From positions 1 through 44,043 of the forward strand of contig CAIYNX010000210.1 of the NCBI GenBank assembly GCA_903927645.1: a stretch of DNA of 44,043 nucleotides, written 5' to 3'. Origin of the DNA: an uncultured Mucilaginibacter sp. Its GTDB lineage: Bacteria; Bacteroidota; Bacteroidia; Sphingobacteriales; Sphingobacteriaceae. Numbering within the stretch: the stretch's first letter is position 1; every line of letters begins with the position of its first letter. Shown in pieces: positions 42,669 to 44,043 of this stretch. Made by a program: the position numbers and the translations under genes. Under the pieces are notes generated by a model. That model saw only the letters and a list, made by a program, of their open reading frames with translations, had not been told where the DNA came from and made no database searches.

Positions 42669-43813
42669 AATACTACCTGATTGCCGGTGAGGCCTCCGGC
42701 GATTTGCACGGAGCTAATTTAATGAAAGCCTTAAAAGGGATAGACCCGCAGGCGGAGTTTCGTTTTTTTGGTGGCGATAAAATGCTTACCGAAGGTGGTA
42801 CCCTGGTGAAGCACATAAAAGAAATGGCTTTTATGGGATTCATTGAGGTAGTATCTAATTTGAACAGTATTTTTAAAAATCTGGACCTTTGTAAGGCAGA
42901 TATTTCATTTTGGAAGCCCGATGTGGTGGTTCTGATTGATTTTCCGGGTTTTAATTTAAAGATTGCAGAATTTGCCAAACAAAACAATTTTCTTACTTGC
43001 TTTTATATTTCACCAAAAGTTTGGGCCTGGAACCAAAAGCGAGTAATAAAAATAAAACGCATTGTTGATCACCTTTTTTGCATTTTACCATTCGAGGTTG
43101 ATTTTTATGCCAGCTGGGGAATGGTGGTTGATTATGTTGGCAACCCTCTGCTTGATGCCATTTCAGATTTTAAACCTAATGAAAAATTTATTAATCAAAA
43201 TTTTGGTGTAACTACTAAAAAAATCATTGCATTATTACCGGGGAGCCGCAAACAGGAAATTAGCCGATTACTGCCAATAATGGTTGAAACGTCCATTCAA
43301 TTTCCCGATTTTCAATTTGTGGTTGCCGGTGCGCCAAATTTAAACTTAGCCTATTATCAGCAATTTATAAATAGCGCTGAGGTTCCTGTTGTATTTAATG
43401 CAACCTACGATTTATTGAGGGTAGCCGAGGCCGCAATAGTTGCATCGGGTACAGCAACCCTCGAAACCGCTCTTTTCAATATTCCACAAGTGGTGGTTTA
43501 TAGGGGGCACCCAATATCAATATCAATCGCGCGTATGGTGGTAAAAATTAAATTCATCTCGCTCATAAACCTAATAATGGACAAGTTGGTTGTTAAAGAA
43601 ATGATACAAGCTGATTGCTCTGTTAAAAATATTACCGATGAATTAAACCAGTTGGTAAATAACAGCGTTTACCGTAATAAAATGCTGGCAAATTATGATA
43701 AATTAGATGAAAAGATGGGCAATCCGGGTGCTTCATCAAAAACAGCAACACTAATTATAAAATATACACAGGAAAGAAAAATAAAAGATCTTAACCAAAA
43801 AGACATTTTTTAA
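42665..43813 (+). CDS. lpxB: Lipid-A-disaccharide synthase
   Basis: A 382-residue GT19 glycosyltransferase that joins UDP-diacylglucosamine and lipid X in lipid A synthesis at the inner membrane. It begins YYLIAGEASGDLHGANLMKALK (GEASGD is diagnostic), continues FFGGDKM, MGFIEVVSNL, IDFPGFNLKIA and YISPKVWAWNQKRV, and has the UDP-sugar-site block LPGSRKQEISRLLP and ASGTATLETALFNIPQVVVYRG. The length is normal. The overlap with the preceding small gene indicates coupled translation. The region after its stop (43814-44043) is AT-rich and shows no gene. Confidence 0.96.
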   Translation: MKYYLIAGEASGDLHGANLMKALKGIDPQAEFRFFGGDKMLTEGGTLVKHIKEMAFMGFIEVVSNLNSIFKNLDLCKADISFWKPDVVVLIDFPGFNLKIAEFAKQNNFLTCFYISPKVWAWNQKRVIKIKRIVDHLFCILPFEVDFYASWGMVVDYVGNPLLDAISDFKPNEKFINQNFGVTTKKIIALLPGSRKQEISRLLPIMVETSIQFPDFQFVVAGAPNLNLAYYQQFINSAEVPVVFNATYDLLRVAEAAIVASGTATLETALFNIPQVVVYRGHPISISIARMVVKIKFISLINLIMDKLVVKEMIQADCSVKNITDELNQLVNNSVYRNKMLANYDKLDEKMGNPGASSKTATLIIKYTQERKIKDLNQKDIF

Positions 43814-44043
43814 TATCTTGTTTTACAGAACAATATATAAATTATCTTATTCATTTTACTACTACTTATAATAAATATTTATAGTCTCTTTACCTAAATC
43901 CTAATTTTTATTGTTTAAGTTTTTATAAAATATGTAAACAATCATTTGTTACGGCTACCTCAAATGATAGAAATCATTTTTTCAACTTTAAACCACTTAT
44001 ACTTTCGTAAGTGTTTTGGGTTAATAAAAATTTCGCTATCCCA
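43814..44043. other. Downstream gene-free end of window
   Basis: These 230 bases after lpxB are AT-rich, with no credible frame, RNA gene or strong hairpin terminator. A following gene is probably beyond the window edge. Confidence 0.4.

Overview
The window reads as chromosome of a Bacteroidota bacterium, most likely Sphingobacteriaceae (Pedobacter/Mucilaginibacter-like). The reasons are a SusD-type lipoprotein end, YXWGXW-repeat proteins, several promoters of the Bacteroidota type (TTG, about 18-21 bases, TAnnTTTG), almost no Shine-Dalgarno sequences, low GC, and a surE - small membrane protein - lpxB cluster. The species assignment is inference.

Layout. 1-5172 (+): a small-molecule catabolic cluster made of the 3' end of a susD-like gene, a periplasmic/exported amidohydrolase, an SsuD-like flavin monooxygenase and an APC permease. 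5173-5954: a gene-free stretch with tRNA-Glu (minus strand), its terminator and what looks like the end of an IS21-type element. 5955-12308 (+): a very compact six-gene operon: DUF427 protein, flavoprotein disulfide reductase, an EgtU/EgtV-like ABC importer, EgtB and EgtD. 12398-15270 (-): SPFH protein, CapA-like lipoprotein and NlpC/P60 peptidase. 15618-18282 (+): pyruvate dehydrogenase E1-alpha and E2. 18700-27968: prolyl oligopeptidase (+), then a minus-strand run of S41 protease, CsbD-like protein, glycine dehydrogenase, 2-hydroxyacid dehydrogenase and an unknown protein. 28100-30414 (+): RsmI-like methyltransferase and FAD monooxygenase. 30417-33041 (-): phospholipid operon (CPBP protease, DUF2007, cdsA, psd). 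33080-34579 (+): dus and apaG. 34654-37236 (-): two tandem YXWGXW paralogues. 37357-38499 (+): DAO-family oxidase. 38570-41253 (-): glgA-glgC. 41618-43813 (+): surE, small membrane protein, lpxB.

The most interesting part is the 5955-12308 operon. EgtD (histidine trimethylation) and EgtB (sulfur insertion) are core enzymes of ergothioneine synthesis. They are translationally packed with an importer of the family that contains ergothioneine transporters and with a glutathione-reductase-type flavoprotein. This suggests a self-contained make, import and keep-reduced system for a sulfur-histidine redox compound. The importer's binding domain is circularly permuted: the half that is C-terminal in OpuCC/EgtU proteins comes first and the usual N-terminal half comes last.

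Most of the other genes are ordinary housekeeping functions. All functional calls come from motifs read by eye; no database search was run.
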